Below are positions 6,110 to 14,976 of a stretch of DNA of 30,569 nt, in pieces. The notes under the pieces are model-generated. The model was given only the letters and a program-made list of their open reading frames with translations. It was not told the DNA's origin and ran no database searches. The stretch is from an uncultured Lachnospiraceae bacterium. GTDB lineage: Bacteria; Bacillota; Clostridia; Lachnospirales; Lachnospiraceae. The DNA lies in the NCBI GenBank assembly GCA_910579275.1, contig CAJTTO010000049.1, forward strand, positions 1 through 30,569, in the 5' to 3' direction. A program made the translations under genes and the position numbers. The stretch's first letter is position 1, and every line of letters begins with the position of its first letter.

Positions 6110-6794
6110 ATGAAAAAACAGTAATGGATTACCGATTCAAAGACAAAAAGAAATTGCGGAAAGATTAAAAACCTTACGTACAACTGCTGGATATACCCAA
6201 GAATACATAGCGAAAAAAATGGATATAACAGAAAAAACATATAGAAAATGGGAAGTTGGAACCTACACCAAAGACGATATTAAGTATTATCCAGCTATTG
6301 ATTGTGAAAATCTTTTTAAACTTTCCGATATTTATCATGTATCCATTGATTATTTACTATGCCGTTCCAACTGTACAAGTGTTGAAAATCATTATATTTC
6401 AAAAGAAACTGGTCTTTCAGAAAATGCCATAAACTATTTACATGAAAAGGCACGCTCAAAACGATATATAGATATCATAAATAATATATTTCTTAAACAC
6501 GGAAATTTTGATAATGCCCTTTTTCATATTGATAAATATATGGAAAATGTATCCTTATATCAAGGTCTAACTAAAATAAGACGGGAAAGGCACGAAAAAA
6601 TAATTTCAGAATGTATCCAGAAAGATGGGGATTTAACATCTTATAATTATCCGTATAATGATACTTTAGATAAAAAAATACATGAAACAGGCAGGGACTT
6701 AGATATAGAAGAATTTAAAATCGACCAACATTTCAAATTCATTATCCAAGAAATAGAACGTATTGCAAAAGAAAAAGCACCCGATACCGATTAA
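6110..6794 (+). pseudogene. CI-like repressor, frameshifted in an A6 run
   Basis: The C-terminal 191 residues are open from an ATG at 6219, but the same frame is coding upstream of it: QRQKEIAERLKTLRTTAGY then TQEYIAKKMDITEKTYRKW, a clear XRE helix-turn-helix that spans the ATG. The proper start, ATG at 6110 with AGGAG 9 nt upstream, reads only Met-Lys-Lys-Gln before a stop. One more A in the run 6113-6118 would join both parts into a protein of about 228 residues starting MKKNSNGLPIQ. So the gene is disrupted, phase-variable, or misread in the assembly. The C-terminal part (helical, Lys/Glu-rich) is not a recognisable peptidase domain. It ends in a terminator. Confidence 0.75.
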
Positions 6795-6812
6795 GGTATT
6801 GAGTGCTTTTCT
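6773..6812 (+). terminator. Terminator of the repressor gene
   Basis: AAAAGCAC (6773-6780) pairs with GTGCTTTT (6803-6810), with an inner ATACC/GGTAT stem (6784-6788/6795-6799). The hairpin overlaps the last codons and stop of the gene. Confidence 0.7.
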
Positions 6813-6841
6813 CTGTTCCATAATCCTATATTCTTCTGAAT

Positions 6842-6861
6842 TTGTCACAACATTGTCACAA
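6842..6861. repeat. Direct repeat TTGTCACAA x2 at the element edge
   Basis: TTGTCACAA occurs at 6842-6850 and 6853-6861, 11 bp apart, in the gap between the repressor terminator and the YitT gene. The spacing of one helical turn resembles protein-binding sites near an element end. No att core was identified. Confidence 0.5.
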
Positions 6862-6955
6862 ATCTTTGGTTAAAAACTCTGAAAACGGCTTATTTACTGC
6901 ATTTCTGCAAATATCATATCAAGTATTTTTTCTTGACACCTAAAAAAATTTACTC

Positions 6956-7837
6956 CTATATCTTATCCCGTGTAATATCCTTATATCCTTCGCCAAATAT
7001 TTCACTTGCCGAGGACACAATCATAAACGCCGACGGATCCTCATCCTTGACGATTTCCTCCAGTTTGGGATAAATCTGCTTTCTCGTGACAATCATCAAA
7101 ACCTCTTTTGGTTCGTTGGTATAGGCACCCCTTGCAGTGATAATGGTTGCGGTGGTATCCAACTCGTCAAAAAGCCGCTGCTTTACCTGAGTAGGTTTGG
7201 CGCTTACAATATATGTGAGTTTCGCCTCATCCGAACCGTACAATATTTTGTCCATCACAATGGAGTCCGTCACTACCGCAATACCGGCATAAAATGCAAC
7301 TGTCAAATCCTGAAACACAATCCACGATGCCAAAATGACCATACCGTCAAACAAAAGAAACAGTATATTTGTCTTAATGTGCTTTCTTTTTGTGCGGACT
7401 ACCTTGACAATAATATCAATGCCCCCTGTCGTTGCCCCTGCCATAAATACAAGTGCCAGTGCGGCACCGATCAGTGCCCCGCCTACCACTGCCGCAATCA
7501 GCAAGTCGTCTGTCATCGCTCCGTAGGAGGCAAGCGTATTGATAAAGACTGTAATCAGTGCGAGAACATACATTGTAGAACAGATAAACCGCCATCCGAA
7601 TTTCCACAATCCGAGCACAACAATCGGAATATTGATAATCAGATTCATCGTTCCCGTCGGTATCGCCGTAAACCGGTTCACCAGAATGGAAATACCAGTC
7701 ACGCCTCCCGGCGCAATATTATTCGGATCCAGAAATAAACTAATAGCAACGGCATAAATCACTGCCGCTGCTGTCAGTATCACATAACTCTTTATCCTTT
7801 TTGCTGCTCTCTTTGTCTGATTCACCACTTTTTCCAT
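6956..7837 (-). CDS. YitT-family membrane protein (DUF161/DUF2179)
   Basis: A 293-residue inner-membrane protein. About five hydrophobic segments are visible in the first 190 residues (for example around 19-37, 60-76, 83-101, 112-133 and 159-177), including the PNNIAPGGVTGIS motif typical of the YitT family. The C-terminal 100 residues form a soluble DUF2179 domain (TYIVSAKPTQVKQRLFDEL ... REGAYTNEP-like region, here ARGAYTNEPKEVLMIV). The transported substrate or role is unknown for the family. GAGG lies just before the ATG at 7837, 18 bp after the ilvA stop, so it is the last gene of the long operon and the first chromosomal gene beside the element. Confidence 0.88.
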   Translation of the reverse strand: MEKVVNQTKRAAKRIKSYVILTAAAVIYAVAISLFLDPNNIAPGGVTGISILVNRFTAIPTGTMNLIINIPIVVLGLWKFGWRFICSTMYVLALITVFINTLASYGAMTDDLLIAAVVGGALIGAALALVFMAGATTGGIDIIVKVVRTKRKHIKTNILFLLFDGMVILASWIVFQDLTVAFYAGIAVVTDSIVMDKILYGSDEAKLTYIVSAKPTQVKQRLFDELDTTATIITARGAYTNEPKEVLMIVTRKQIYPKLEEIVKDEDPSAFMIVSSASEIFGEGYKDITRDKI

Positions 7838-7855
7838 AATACCTCATAATAAAAG

Positions 7856-9076
7856 TTATATATTAGTTCTTACCTGTTTCGGCTGATAGCCCTTTTCCTC
7901 CAGCGCCTGAATGATCTGGTTCTTATGTTCCGTGCCGAACGTCTCAAGCGTAATCCGCAGTTCCACGGCTGCATTTCTGTTAATGGAGACAAACTGGTTG
8001 TGCTCCAGTTTAATGACATTGCCGCTCAGGGATGCGATTACTTCTGACACTTTTGTCAGTTCACCGGGCTTATCGGGAAGCAGCACAGATACTGTGAAAA
8101 TACGATCCCTGAAAATAAGTCCCTGCTGAACCACGGAAGACATCGTTATAATATCCATATTTCCGCCGCTGAGTATCGAAACAATCCGCTTGTTCTTCGC
8201 ATCAATGTGGCGCAGCGCAGCAACAGTCAGCAGGCCTGAGTTTTCAACCACCATCTTATGGTTTTCCACAATGTCAAGAAAGGATACGACCAGCTCCTCA
8301 TCCGGCACTGCAACGATCTCATCTATATTTTCCCTAATATAGGAAAAAATATTCTTTCCGGGCGTCTTAACCGCTGTGCCGTCCGCTATCGTATTCACTC
8401 TTGGAAGCGTGACCACTTCGCCAGCCTTAAGCGATTCCTGCATACAGTTTGCCCCTGCAGGCTCCACCCCAATCACCTTAATCTTTGGATTCAATAATTT
8501 GGCAAGCGTCGATACGCCGGTTGCAAGCCCGCCTCCTCCGATCGGGACAAGGATAATGTCGACCAGCGGAAGCTCTTTAAATATTTCCATGGCAATTGTT
8601 CCCTGTCCTGTAGCAACTGCCAAATCGTCAAACGGATGAATAAATGTATAGCCTTTTTCTTCAGCCAGCTGGTAGGCATACTCGCATGCCTCGTCATAGA
8701 CATCACCCTTGAGAATCACCTCCGCGCCATACCCTTTCGTCCGGTTCACCTTCATAAGGGGTGTTGTTGTCGGCATTACGATAACAGCCTTCACACCATA
8801 TTTCTTTGCCGCATAGGCGACACCCTGTGCATGGTTTCCTGCCGACGCGGTAATCAGTCCCTTTTCGCGTTCTTCCGGCGACAGCGTGCTTATCTTATAA
8901 TATGCGCCTCGAAGTTTATATGCGCCTGTAAGCTGCATGTTCTCCGGTTTCAGATACACCTTGTTTCCTGTCTGGTTACTCAGGTACTCACTGAATATCA
9001 GTTTTGTCTCCGAAGTGACCTTTTTCACCATTTCCGACGCTTCCTCAAATTTCTCAAGTGTAAGCATATTTGACAT
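7856..9076 (-). CDS. ilvA: Threonine ammonia-lyase with C-terminal ACT domain
   Basis: A 406-residue PLP enzyme converting threonine to 2-oxobutanoate and ammonia, feeding isoleucine synthesis or fermentation. The PLP lysine is K54 in LTGAYKLRGA; the glycine-rich phosphate loop is PIGGGGLATG near 176-185; SGGN follows near 301-305. The last 80 residues (about 326-406, TVSVLLPDKPGELTKV) are one ACT domain, matching the short class (about 400 residues) also named tdcB, rather than the 500-residue IlvA with two regulatory units. GAGGAGG lies upstream of the ATG. It follows ftsY by 33 bp. The choice between biosynthetic and catabolic role is open; ACT suggests effector control. Confidence 0.9.
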   Translation of the reverse strand: MSNMLTLEKFEEASEMVKKVTSETKLIFSEYLSNQTGNKVYLKPENMQLTGAYKLRGAYYKISTLSPEEREKGLITASAGNHAQGVAYAAKKYGVKAVIVMPTTTPLMKVNRTKGYGAEVILKGDVYDEACEYAYQLAEEKGYTFIHPFDDLAVATGQGTIAMEIFKELPLVDIILVPIGGGGLATGVSTLAKLLNPKIKVIGVEPAGANCMQESLKAGEVVTLPRVNTIADGTAVKTPGKNIFSYIRENIDEIVAVPDEELVVSFLDIVENHKMVVENSGLLTVAALRHIDAKNKRIVSILSGGNMDIITMSSVVQQGLIFRDRIFTVSVLLPDKPGELTKVSEVIASLSGNVIKLEHNQFVSINRNAAVELRITLETFGTEHKNQIIQALEEKGYQPKQVRTNI

Positions 9077-9109
9077 TTTGATTCCTCCTCATTTCTCTCG
9101 TGCAAATGG

Positions 9110-10324
9110 TTACCAGAAAAACCATTTTTTCTTTTTTGGTTTTTCAGTGCTGTTTTCATCTTCAGCACTGTCTTCGTCTACAGATTCACCCTTGTCTTCC
9201 GAACCAATTATGACATCTGTGTCATTTTCTGTTTCTGCACCGGAACAGACATCCGCGTTGTTGTCCGGAATATCTGTCTGTATCTGGTCACTTTCCGGAA
9301 AATTCCCATCATGGCTGTCATCATCCGACACGCTTGTTTCTTCACTGTCCGCATCCATGCTTTCCATGTCCGTTTGCTCCGGATGTGCCCCTTCCTCTTT
9401 TATGTCAAACAGTGCATTCACAAATTCATCTGCGTTAAATTTCTGCAAATCCTCTATCGTCTCACCGACACCAATATATTTAACCGGCACATTCAGTTCC
9501 GACTGTATCGCCACTGCTATACCGCCCTTCGCCGTCCCGTCCATCTTGGTGAGAATGACACCCGTAAGGTTTGCCGCCTCTCCAAATTCCCGTGCCTGTG
9601 AAAGTGCATTCTGCCCTGTCGTCCCGTCAAGGACAATCAGGTTTTCCCTGTGTGCATTCGGAAATTCCCTGTCTATAATGCGGTTCATTTTTTTCAGTTC
9701 TTCCATCAGATTCTTTTTGTTATGGAGTCTTCCTGCCGTATCACAAATCAGCACATCCACATTTCTCGCCTTCGCAGCGTTCACGGCATCAAATATTACA
9801 GAAGCCGGATCCGCACCGTCCGTGCCGCCAATCATGTCTACGCCTGCGCGGTGTGCCCACTCTGCAAGCTGGTCGCCGGCAGCAGCCCTGAATGTATCGG
9901 CGGCAGCAATAAGAACCTTTTTGCCCTGCCTTTTCAGAATGCCTGCAAGCTTGCCCACGGAAGTTGTCTTGCCAACGCCGTTAACCCCGATAATGAAAAT
10001 AATCGACTGCTCCTTTTCAAAATCATATGCCGTTTCTTCTACATGCATCTGTTCTTTGATGCTCTCGACAAGAAGCTCCTTACATTCGGAGGGCTGTCTT
10101 AGATGTCTCTTTTTGACTTCTTCCCGCATACGCTCGATAATGTCATTTGTCGCGTTGACGCCAATGTCCCCCATAATAAGGATTTCCTCTAATTCCTCAT
10201 AAAAATCATCATCAATTTCGGACGCCCCATAAAAAACGGCATCAATTCCTGCCACAATATTATCTCTTGTCTTATTTAACCCTTCCTTTAAACGGCTGAA
10301 AAATCCTTTCTTTTCCTCTGCCAT
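9110..10324 (-). CDS. ftsY: Signal recognition particle receptor FtsY
   Basis: A 404-residue SRP GTPase that docks ribosome-SRP complexes at the membrane. The N-domain covers about residues 1-100 and starts with an amphipathic, basic helix (MAEEKKGFFSRLKEGLNKTR). The G-domain shows GVNGVGKTT (113-121), DTFRAAA, DTAGR and TKMDGTAKGG, ending in FNADEFVNALF where FtsY proteins usually stop. Unusually, about 93 further residues follow (312-404): a very acidic Asp/Glu/Ser-rich stretch that ends KPKKKKWFFW. GGAGG lies 9 nt before the ATG; smc ends 5 bp upstream. The place after rnc and smc is the normal Firmicutes order. Confidence 0.95.
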   Translation of the reverse strand: MAEEKKGFFSRLKEGLNKTRDNIVAGIDAVFYGASEIDDDFYEELEEILIMGDIGVNATNDIIERMREEVKKRHLRQPSECKELLVESIKEQMHVEETAYDFEKEQSIIFIIGVNGVGKTTSVGKLAGILKRQGKKVLIAAADTFRAAAGDQLAEWAHRAGVDMIGGTDGADPASVIFDAVNAAKARNVDVLICDTAGRLHNKKNLMEELKKMNRIIDREFPNAHRENLIVLDGTTGQNALSQAREFGEAANLTGVILTKMDGTAKGGIAVAIQSELNVPVKYIGVGETIEDLQKFNADEFVNALFDIKEEGAHPEQTDMESMDADSEETSVSDDDSHDGNFPESDQIQTDIPDNNADVCSGAETENDTDVIIGSEDKGESVDEDSAEDENSTEKPKKKKWFFW

Positions 10325-10329
10325 CCCTG

Positions 10330-13300
10330 TTAGCCTCCATTCTTGTCCTTATTCTCTATTCCTTCCTGACTCCAGCTGTCAACTTCACTGTCGACCAGAT
10401 TCACGCTTACAAGCGTCGACACACCTTTCTCCTGCATCGTGATACCGTAAAGCCTGTCTGCTTGTTCCATTGTTCCTCGCCGGTGCGTAATCACAATAAA
10501 CTGCGTACTCTTTGTCAGTTTGTTCAGATACTTGGCAAACCTGCTTACATTTCCCTCGTCAAGCGCCGCCTCAATCTCATCCAGCAGGCAAAACGGCGAC
10601 GGTTTTAAATTCTGTATGGCAAAAAGCAGTGCAATCGCCGTAAATGACTTTTCACCACCGGACAGCTGCATCATATTCTGCAGCTTTTTTCCGGGCGGCT
10701 GTGCAATGATGCGGATTCCTGCCTCAAGAATGTCTTCGTCCTCAATCAGCTCCAGCGTGCCCTTGCCGCCGCCAAAAAGCTCCTTAAACACCTTGTCAAA
10801 CTCGCGCTTGATTTCCTCAAACTTCTCTGCAAACTGTTTGCGCATCGCGGTGTCCAATTCCTCTATAATGCCTTCCAGCGTCTTTTCTGCCTCAATTAAA
10901 TCGTCATGCTGGTTTTTCATAAATGTATATCTGTCCATAAGAACCTTGTAGTCTTCAATCGCATTGACATTTACGTCGCCTAATTTCCGGATGTCATCCT
11001 TTATCGACACAATCTGTTTTTTCATCTCCGAGATATCTGTCAGTGCCTCGTTTCTCATGGAAGCAGCATTATTGAGCGTAATCTCGTACTCATTCCACAT
11101 GTAATTAATCTGGTTTTCCACGGTCTCTTCCAGCTTTTCCCGTTGGGAGCCCAGTCTGTACACTTCCTTGTCGAGTGCATTCTTCTTTTCCGAGATTTCT
11201 TCCCTTGTCCTGAAAAAGTTCTTCTGTTTCTGTGAGAGTTCCTCTTTCTCCTGCTGTTTTTCTTTCAGGGAAGTCTCCGCATCCGACTGCGTTGTATGTG
11301 ACGCGTCAATCGTTTTTACGATTTCCTCGATATTCTTTTCCCTGATTTCAATATCTTTCAGGCAGCTGTCAAGGCTGGTCTGCACTTCAATCAGTTCTTC
11401 TCTGCTGCGGGAAAGCTCACCCTCGATACGGTTGAGGTTTGTCTGTTCAAATTCCTGCTTCTGCAGCATTTTTTCATATGCAACATCCCACTCGCCGACC
11501 AGACCTGTCTTGTTTGATTCTTCTGTCCGGTAATTCTCAAGCTCACTCTGGCACGCAGCGATGCCCTGCTCTAACAGTTTTTCGTTTTCCTCAGACACCC
11601 TCAGGTCATGGATTGTCCGTTCCTTGTCGGCATTGATTTCGGAAACCTTTTCGTCAATCTCACGCTGTTCGTCTTTTAACGAGCCAAATCCCTGCTCTGC
11701 TTCATTTTTTCTCTCCTCGGCAGTCACGACATTCAATCTTGCTGTATTTTGTTTGATAAACAGTTCCTGAAGAACAGCTTTTTCGTCTTCAATTGCTTTT
11801 CTTAGATTGCTGCGCTCCGTTTTGATGTTCTCAATGTCCTCTGTCGCAGCCTCCAGTCTTTTCTTCGCATCCTTTAGTTTTTCCTCAAGCTCCTCAAGCT
11901 CCCTGCGCCGTCCAAGAAGGTTGGAATTGTTTTTAAAAGCGCCTCCGCTGATGGCTCCGCCCGGTACCAGAAGCTCTCCCTCCAGCGTAACCATTCTGAC
12001 ACTATAATCATATTTCCGCGCAATTCGTACCGCATTGTCAATGGTATCAATCACCGCGATTCTTCCAAGCATCGCTTTTGCGACGTTCTTATACTTCGCG
12101 TCCGTCTTAACAAGTGTGTCCGCAAGACCGATTGCACCTTTTTCCTTCAGCACATCGAGTGTCTTAAACTCCTGTGGCTTTGTGATACTTGTGAGCGGCA
12201 GAAATGTGGCACGTCCAAATCGGTTCTTTTTCAGAAAGCCAATCATCTTCTTTGCCGTGTCCTCGTCCGTTGTGACAATATTCTGAATGTTGCCGCCAAG
12301 CGCCGTCTCTATCGCCGTCTCATATTGCTTGTCAACCTTTATGATATCAGCTACAACACCGACAATCCCTTTATTCTGTTCTCTTTGCTCCATGACCTTC
12401 TGGATGCTGTTCCCATAACCTTCATACCGTTCCGTCAGGTTTGAAATCGTGTCGAGCTTGGACTTGTATCTCTGGTATGCCCCCTGTGCCTCCCTGATTT
12501 CCTCATCCTTTTTACCAAGCCGTTCACGGAACGTCTTTCCCCTTTCCTCCATCTCGGTCAGGTTCGTGTTGACTTCGATAATTCGGTCGTTTATCTTCTG
12601 GAATTCCTCCTGCAGCGCCTTAATCTCGGCATCGCGCTCCGCCTCGTCACTTCTGGCACGCAGCAGACGTGAATTCAGTTCTGCCTTTCTGATGCGCAGC
12701 TGCTCCATCATGGTGTCAAAACTGCTCATTTTTGATTTTATCGTTGCCCGTTCATTGAGCATCGCGATAATCTGGTTCTTGTCCGATTCAATTTTGGCAT
12801 TCAGTTCCTCAATCCGTGTCTGCACTTCTGTCAGTGTGCCCTTCGCCTCATTTCGCTCTTTCTCCAGCTCGGCTACTTTCTCGTCAAGCGCGGTTTTGCT
12901 CTCAAGGATTTTTGCGCGTTCGCTTTCTTTTTCTGTTATCTGCTCCTGAATTGCCTCAATTCTTTCGCGAAAATGATGTTCATTTCCCTGAGCGCCTTTA
13001 ATCTGTTCCTTTAAGACGTTAATTTCACCCTCGAGCTTGCCGCGGGTTACACTCGCATCCGTAAGCGTGTTTCTGGCAGTCTCAATCTCCTGCTCCAGTT
13101 CCTCGATATGTGTCTGAACCGCGTCGTACTCGACTTTTATGTTCTCATACTGCTTGACGGTATTCTCAAAATCCTCCTGCGCGATGCTGTATTTCCCTTC
13201 CACATCGCTTAACTGTTCCTTTAACTTTTTATTTTCGAGAAGGAACATGTTCACGTCCAGTTCTTTGAGTTCTTCCTTTTTCTTCAGGTACACTTTCGCT

Positions 13301-13932
13301 TTTTCGGACTGCTTCTCCAACGGTTCCACCTGTTTTTCAAGCTCGCTTAAAATATCGGTTACGCGGACAAGGTTATTTTTCTCGTCCTCGAGCTTCTTTT
13401 GTGCCGTCGCTTTTCTCTTTTTGAATTTCACAATTCCTGCGGCCTCATCGAAAAGCTCACGTTTTTCCTCAGGCTTTCCACTTAGGATTTTTTCTATCTG
13501 TCCCTGACCGATAATGGAATAGCCTTCCTTACCGATACCAGTGTCATAAAAAAGTTCGTTTACATCCTTCAATCGACAGGGCGTACCATTTATTGAATAC
13601 TCACTTTCGCCTGAACGATATAAACGTCTCGCTACTGTTACTTCCTCGTAGTCAATGGCAAGCTTATGGTCTGCGTTGTCAAAGGTAATGCCCACATACG
13701 CATATCCCAAAGGTTTCCTAAGCTCCGTGCCGGAAAAGATGACGTCCTGCATCGACTCCCCGCGCAGCTGTTTAATGCGCTGCTCCCCGAGTACCCATCT
13801 GACTGCATCGGCAACATTACTCTTGCCGGAACCGTTTGGTCCCACGATACCTGTAATCCCCTGATGAAACTTAAATATAATTTTATTCGCAAACGATTTG
13901 AACCCTTGTACTTCTATACTTTTTAAATACAT
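10330..13932 (-). CDS. smc: Chromosome segregation ATPase SMC
   Basis: A 1,200-residue SMC protein, full family length. It forms a dimeric ring with ScpA and ScpB (not in this window) and condenses DNA behind the fork. Walker A is GPNGSGKS (31-38), followed by the LGEQ region. Two long coiled coils (about 165-505 and 680-1025) flank a hinge near 515-665 (GIVGVVADIIKV ... LLVPGGAISGG). The signature LSGGEKSFTA starts at 1090 and Walker B is LLDEIEAAL at 1116. The ATG at 13932 is preceded by GGGG about 7 nt away. It lies between rnc and ftsY in one operon. Confidence 0.97.
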   Translation of the reverse strand: MYLKSIEVQGFKSFANKIIFKFHQGITGIVGPNGSGKSNVADAVRWVLGEQRIKQLRGESMQDVIFSGTELRKPLGYAYVGITFDNADHKLAIDYEEVTVARRLYRSGESEYSINGTPCRLKDVNELFYDTGIGKEGYSIIGQGQIEKILSGKPEEKRELFDEAAGIVKFKKRKATAQKKLEDEKNNLVRVTDILSELEKQVEPLEKQSEKAKVYLKKKEELKELDVNMFLLENKKLKEQLSDVEGKYSIAQEDFENTVKQYENIKVEYDAVQTHIEELEQEIETARNTLTDASVTRGKLEGEINVLKEQIKGAQGNEHHFRERIEAIQEQITEKESERAKILESKTALDEKVAELEKERNEAKGTLTEVQTRIEELNAKIESDKNQIIAMLNERATIKSKMSSFDTMMEQLRIRKAELNSRLLRARSDEAERDAEIKALQEEFQKINDRIIEVNTNLTEMEERGKTFRERLGKKDEEIREAQGAYQRYKSKLDTISNLTERYEGYGNSIQKVMEQREQNKGIVGVVADIIKVDKQYETAIETALGGNIQNIVTTDEDTAKKMIGFLKKNRFGRATFLPLTSITKPQEFKTLDVLKEKGAIGLADTLVKTDAKYKNVAKAMLGRIAVIDTIDNAVRIARKYDYSVRMVTLEGELLVPGGAISGGAFKNNSNLLGRRRELEELEEKLKDAKKRLEAATEDIENIKTERSNLRKAIEDEKAVLQELFIKQNTARLNVVTAEERKNEAEQGFGSLKDEQREIDEKVSEINADKERTIHDLRVSEENEKLLEQGIAACQSELENYRTEESNKTGLVGEWDVAYEKMLQKQEFEQTNLNRIEGELSRSREELIEVQTSLDSCLKDIEIREKNIEEIVKTIDASHTTQSDAETSLKEKQQEKEELSQKQKNFFRTREEISEKKNALDKEVYRLGSQREKLEETVENQINYMWNEYEITLNNAASMRNEALTDISEMKKQIVSIKDDIRKLGDVNVNAIEDYKVLMDRYTFMKNQHDDLIEAEKTLEGIIEELDTAMRKQFAEKFEEIKREFDKVFKELFGGGKGTLELIEDEDILEAGIRIIAQPPGKKLQNMMQLSGGEKSFTAIALLFAIQNLKPSPFCLLDEIEAALDEGNVSRFAKYLNKLTKSTQFIVITHRRGTMEQADRLYGITMQEKGVSTLVSVNLVDSEVDSWSQEGIENKDKNGG

Positions 13933-13960
13933 TATTTACCCCACTTATGCTGCTCTGCCC

Positions 13961-14662
13961 TTATCTTTTTTTGCCCTTAATCCTGACGAGCGCCTCGTAT
14001 GCCGCCTGCTGCTCCGCCGCTTTCTTCGTTCTCCCCACACCAGTGCCAATCAGCTTCTCGTCAAGATATGCCTCGACACTGAACTCCTTATCATGATCCG
14101 GTCCTGTCTCGCCGACCAGCTCGTACCTTAACTGTGCGGTATTATTCTTCTGGATTTCCTCCTGCAAAAGCGTCTTACTGTCCATAAATAATATTTTATC
14201 TTCCAAATCGGAGAGTACAAAACGATATATATATTTTTTCGCATTATCAATGCCGCCATCCAGAAAAATTGCGCCTATCACCGCCTCCATGACGTCGGAA
14301 ATAATGGAGTCCCTTTTTCTTCCCCCTGTCGACTCCTCACCCTTGCCAAGCAGGATGTATGCGCCAAGGCTGATATCCCTTGCACAGTATGCCAGTGCCG
14401 GCTCACACACCATCGACGCGCGCAGTCGTGTCAGCTGCCCCTCCGGCATATCCTTATTCTCATTAAATAAAAATTCGCTGGACACCAGCTCGAGCACCGC
14501 ATCACCCAAAAATTCCAGTCTCTCATAATTTCCCAGTTTATTAATTTTCTGTTCATTGGCAAATGAACTGTGTGTCAAGGCCTGTTTCAGCAGTGTTTCG
14601 TCCTTGAACTGATATCCGATTTTTTCCTGCAGCTCTTTCAAAGCCTCTTTTCTATTCCTCAT
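13961..14662 (-). CDS. rnc: Ribonuclease III
   Basis: A 233-residue endonuclease for double-stranded RNA, used for rRNA maturation and antisense-RNA decay. The catalytic domain (1-155) has the signature YERLEFLGDAVLE (46-58) and the second acidic set SDVMEAVIGAIFLDGG. The dsRNA-binding domain (about 160-230) includes the basic GVGRTKKAAEQQAA helix. Length is normal. CAGGAG lies 7 nt before the ATG. A terminator-like hairpin just upstream (14684-14711) separates it from acpP, so rnc may depend on read-through or an unseen promoter. Confidence 0.96.
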   Translation of the reverse strand: MRNRKEALKELQEKIGYQFKDETLLKQALTHSSFANEQKINKLGNYERLEFLGDAVLELVSSEFLFNENKDMPEGQLTRLRASMVCEPALAYCARDISLGAYILLGKGEESTGGRKRDSIISDVMEAVIGAIFLDGGIDNAKKYIYRFVLSDLEDKILFMDSKTLLQEEIQKNNTAQLRYELVGETGPDHDKEFSVEAYLDEKLIGTGVGRTKKAAEQQAAYEALVRIKGKKR

Positions 14663-14683
14663 AGCGTTACTCCTGTTGCACCA

Positions 14684-14711
14684 ACAAAAAGCCCTTTTTA
14701 CAGGGCTTCTT
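14684..14711 (-). terminator. Terminator/attenuator between acpP and rnc
   Basis: On the minus strand AAGCCCTG (14708-14701) pairs with AAGGGCTT (14695-14688) through a short A-rich loop, followed by TTTGTTGG. It should end most acpP transcripts while letting some reach rnc. Confidence 0.7.
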
Positions 14712-14728
14712 CCGTATTTTTGTTTTCT

Positions 14729-14959
14729 TTAAATATTTGCCTTTTCAATCCACTCGACAGCATCCTTTACTGTCTTGAGCTTGTCCAGCCCTTCTGTTGG
14801 TATGTGGATGCCAAGATCCTCCTCCACTCCCATAAATATCTGATACAAATCCAATGAATCGGCTCCTAGGTCTGTAAGAAAAGTCATGTCCATTTCAATC
14901 TCGTCGGGATCCATTCCCAAAACGGCAGCCGTAACCTTCTTCAACGCTTCAAATTCCAT
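14729..14959 (-). CDS. acpP: Acyl carrier protein
   Basis: A 76-residue acidic four-helix protein carrying growing fatty acids on a phosphopantetheine arm. The attachment serine is S35 in the GADSLDLYQI motif. Length and acidic character (LGMDPDEIEMDM) are standard. It sits 17 bp after plsX, the partner that uses acyl-ACP, and before rnc. It appears to be the only complete ACP in the window. The start is a clear ATG preceded by a purine-rich site (AAAGGGTC). Confidence 0.95.
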   Translation of the reverse strand: MEFEALKKVTAAVLGMDPDEIEMDMTFLTDLGADSLDLYQIFMGVEEDLGIHIPTEGLDKLKTVKDAVEWIEKANI

Positions 14960-14976
14960 TTTATCAGACCCTTTCC

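Larger units (their letters stand above)
84..6863. mobile_element. Putative capsid-encoding phage satellite or reduced prophage
   Basis: This span joins a regulator switch, an iteron array, a replication module (replisome organiser and DnaC-like loader) and a short head module (scaffold-like protein and major capsid protein). No integrase, terminase, portal, protease, tail or lysis cassette is present between the head genes and the toxin cassette. The right limit is inferred from the repressor terminator and a direct repeat next to the housekeeping YitT gene. The left limit is not seen and may lie before position 1, where an integrase could be. The ORFs are intact, except for the repressor frameshift, and tightly packed, which favours a maintained element over random decay. 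The satellite reading is inference. Confidence 0.6.

Noticed and set aside
8937..10202. 421-residue plus-strand frame across ilvA and ftsY
   Set aside because: It is the Ser/Phe-rich mirror of the clear ilvA and ftsY coding sequences, with no domain of its own.
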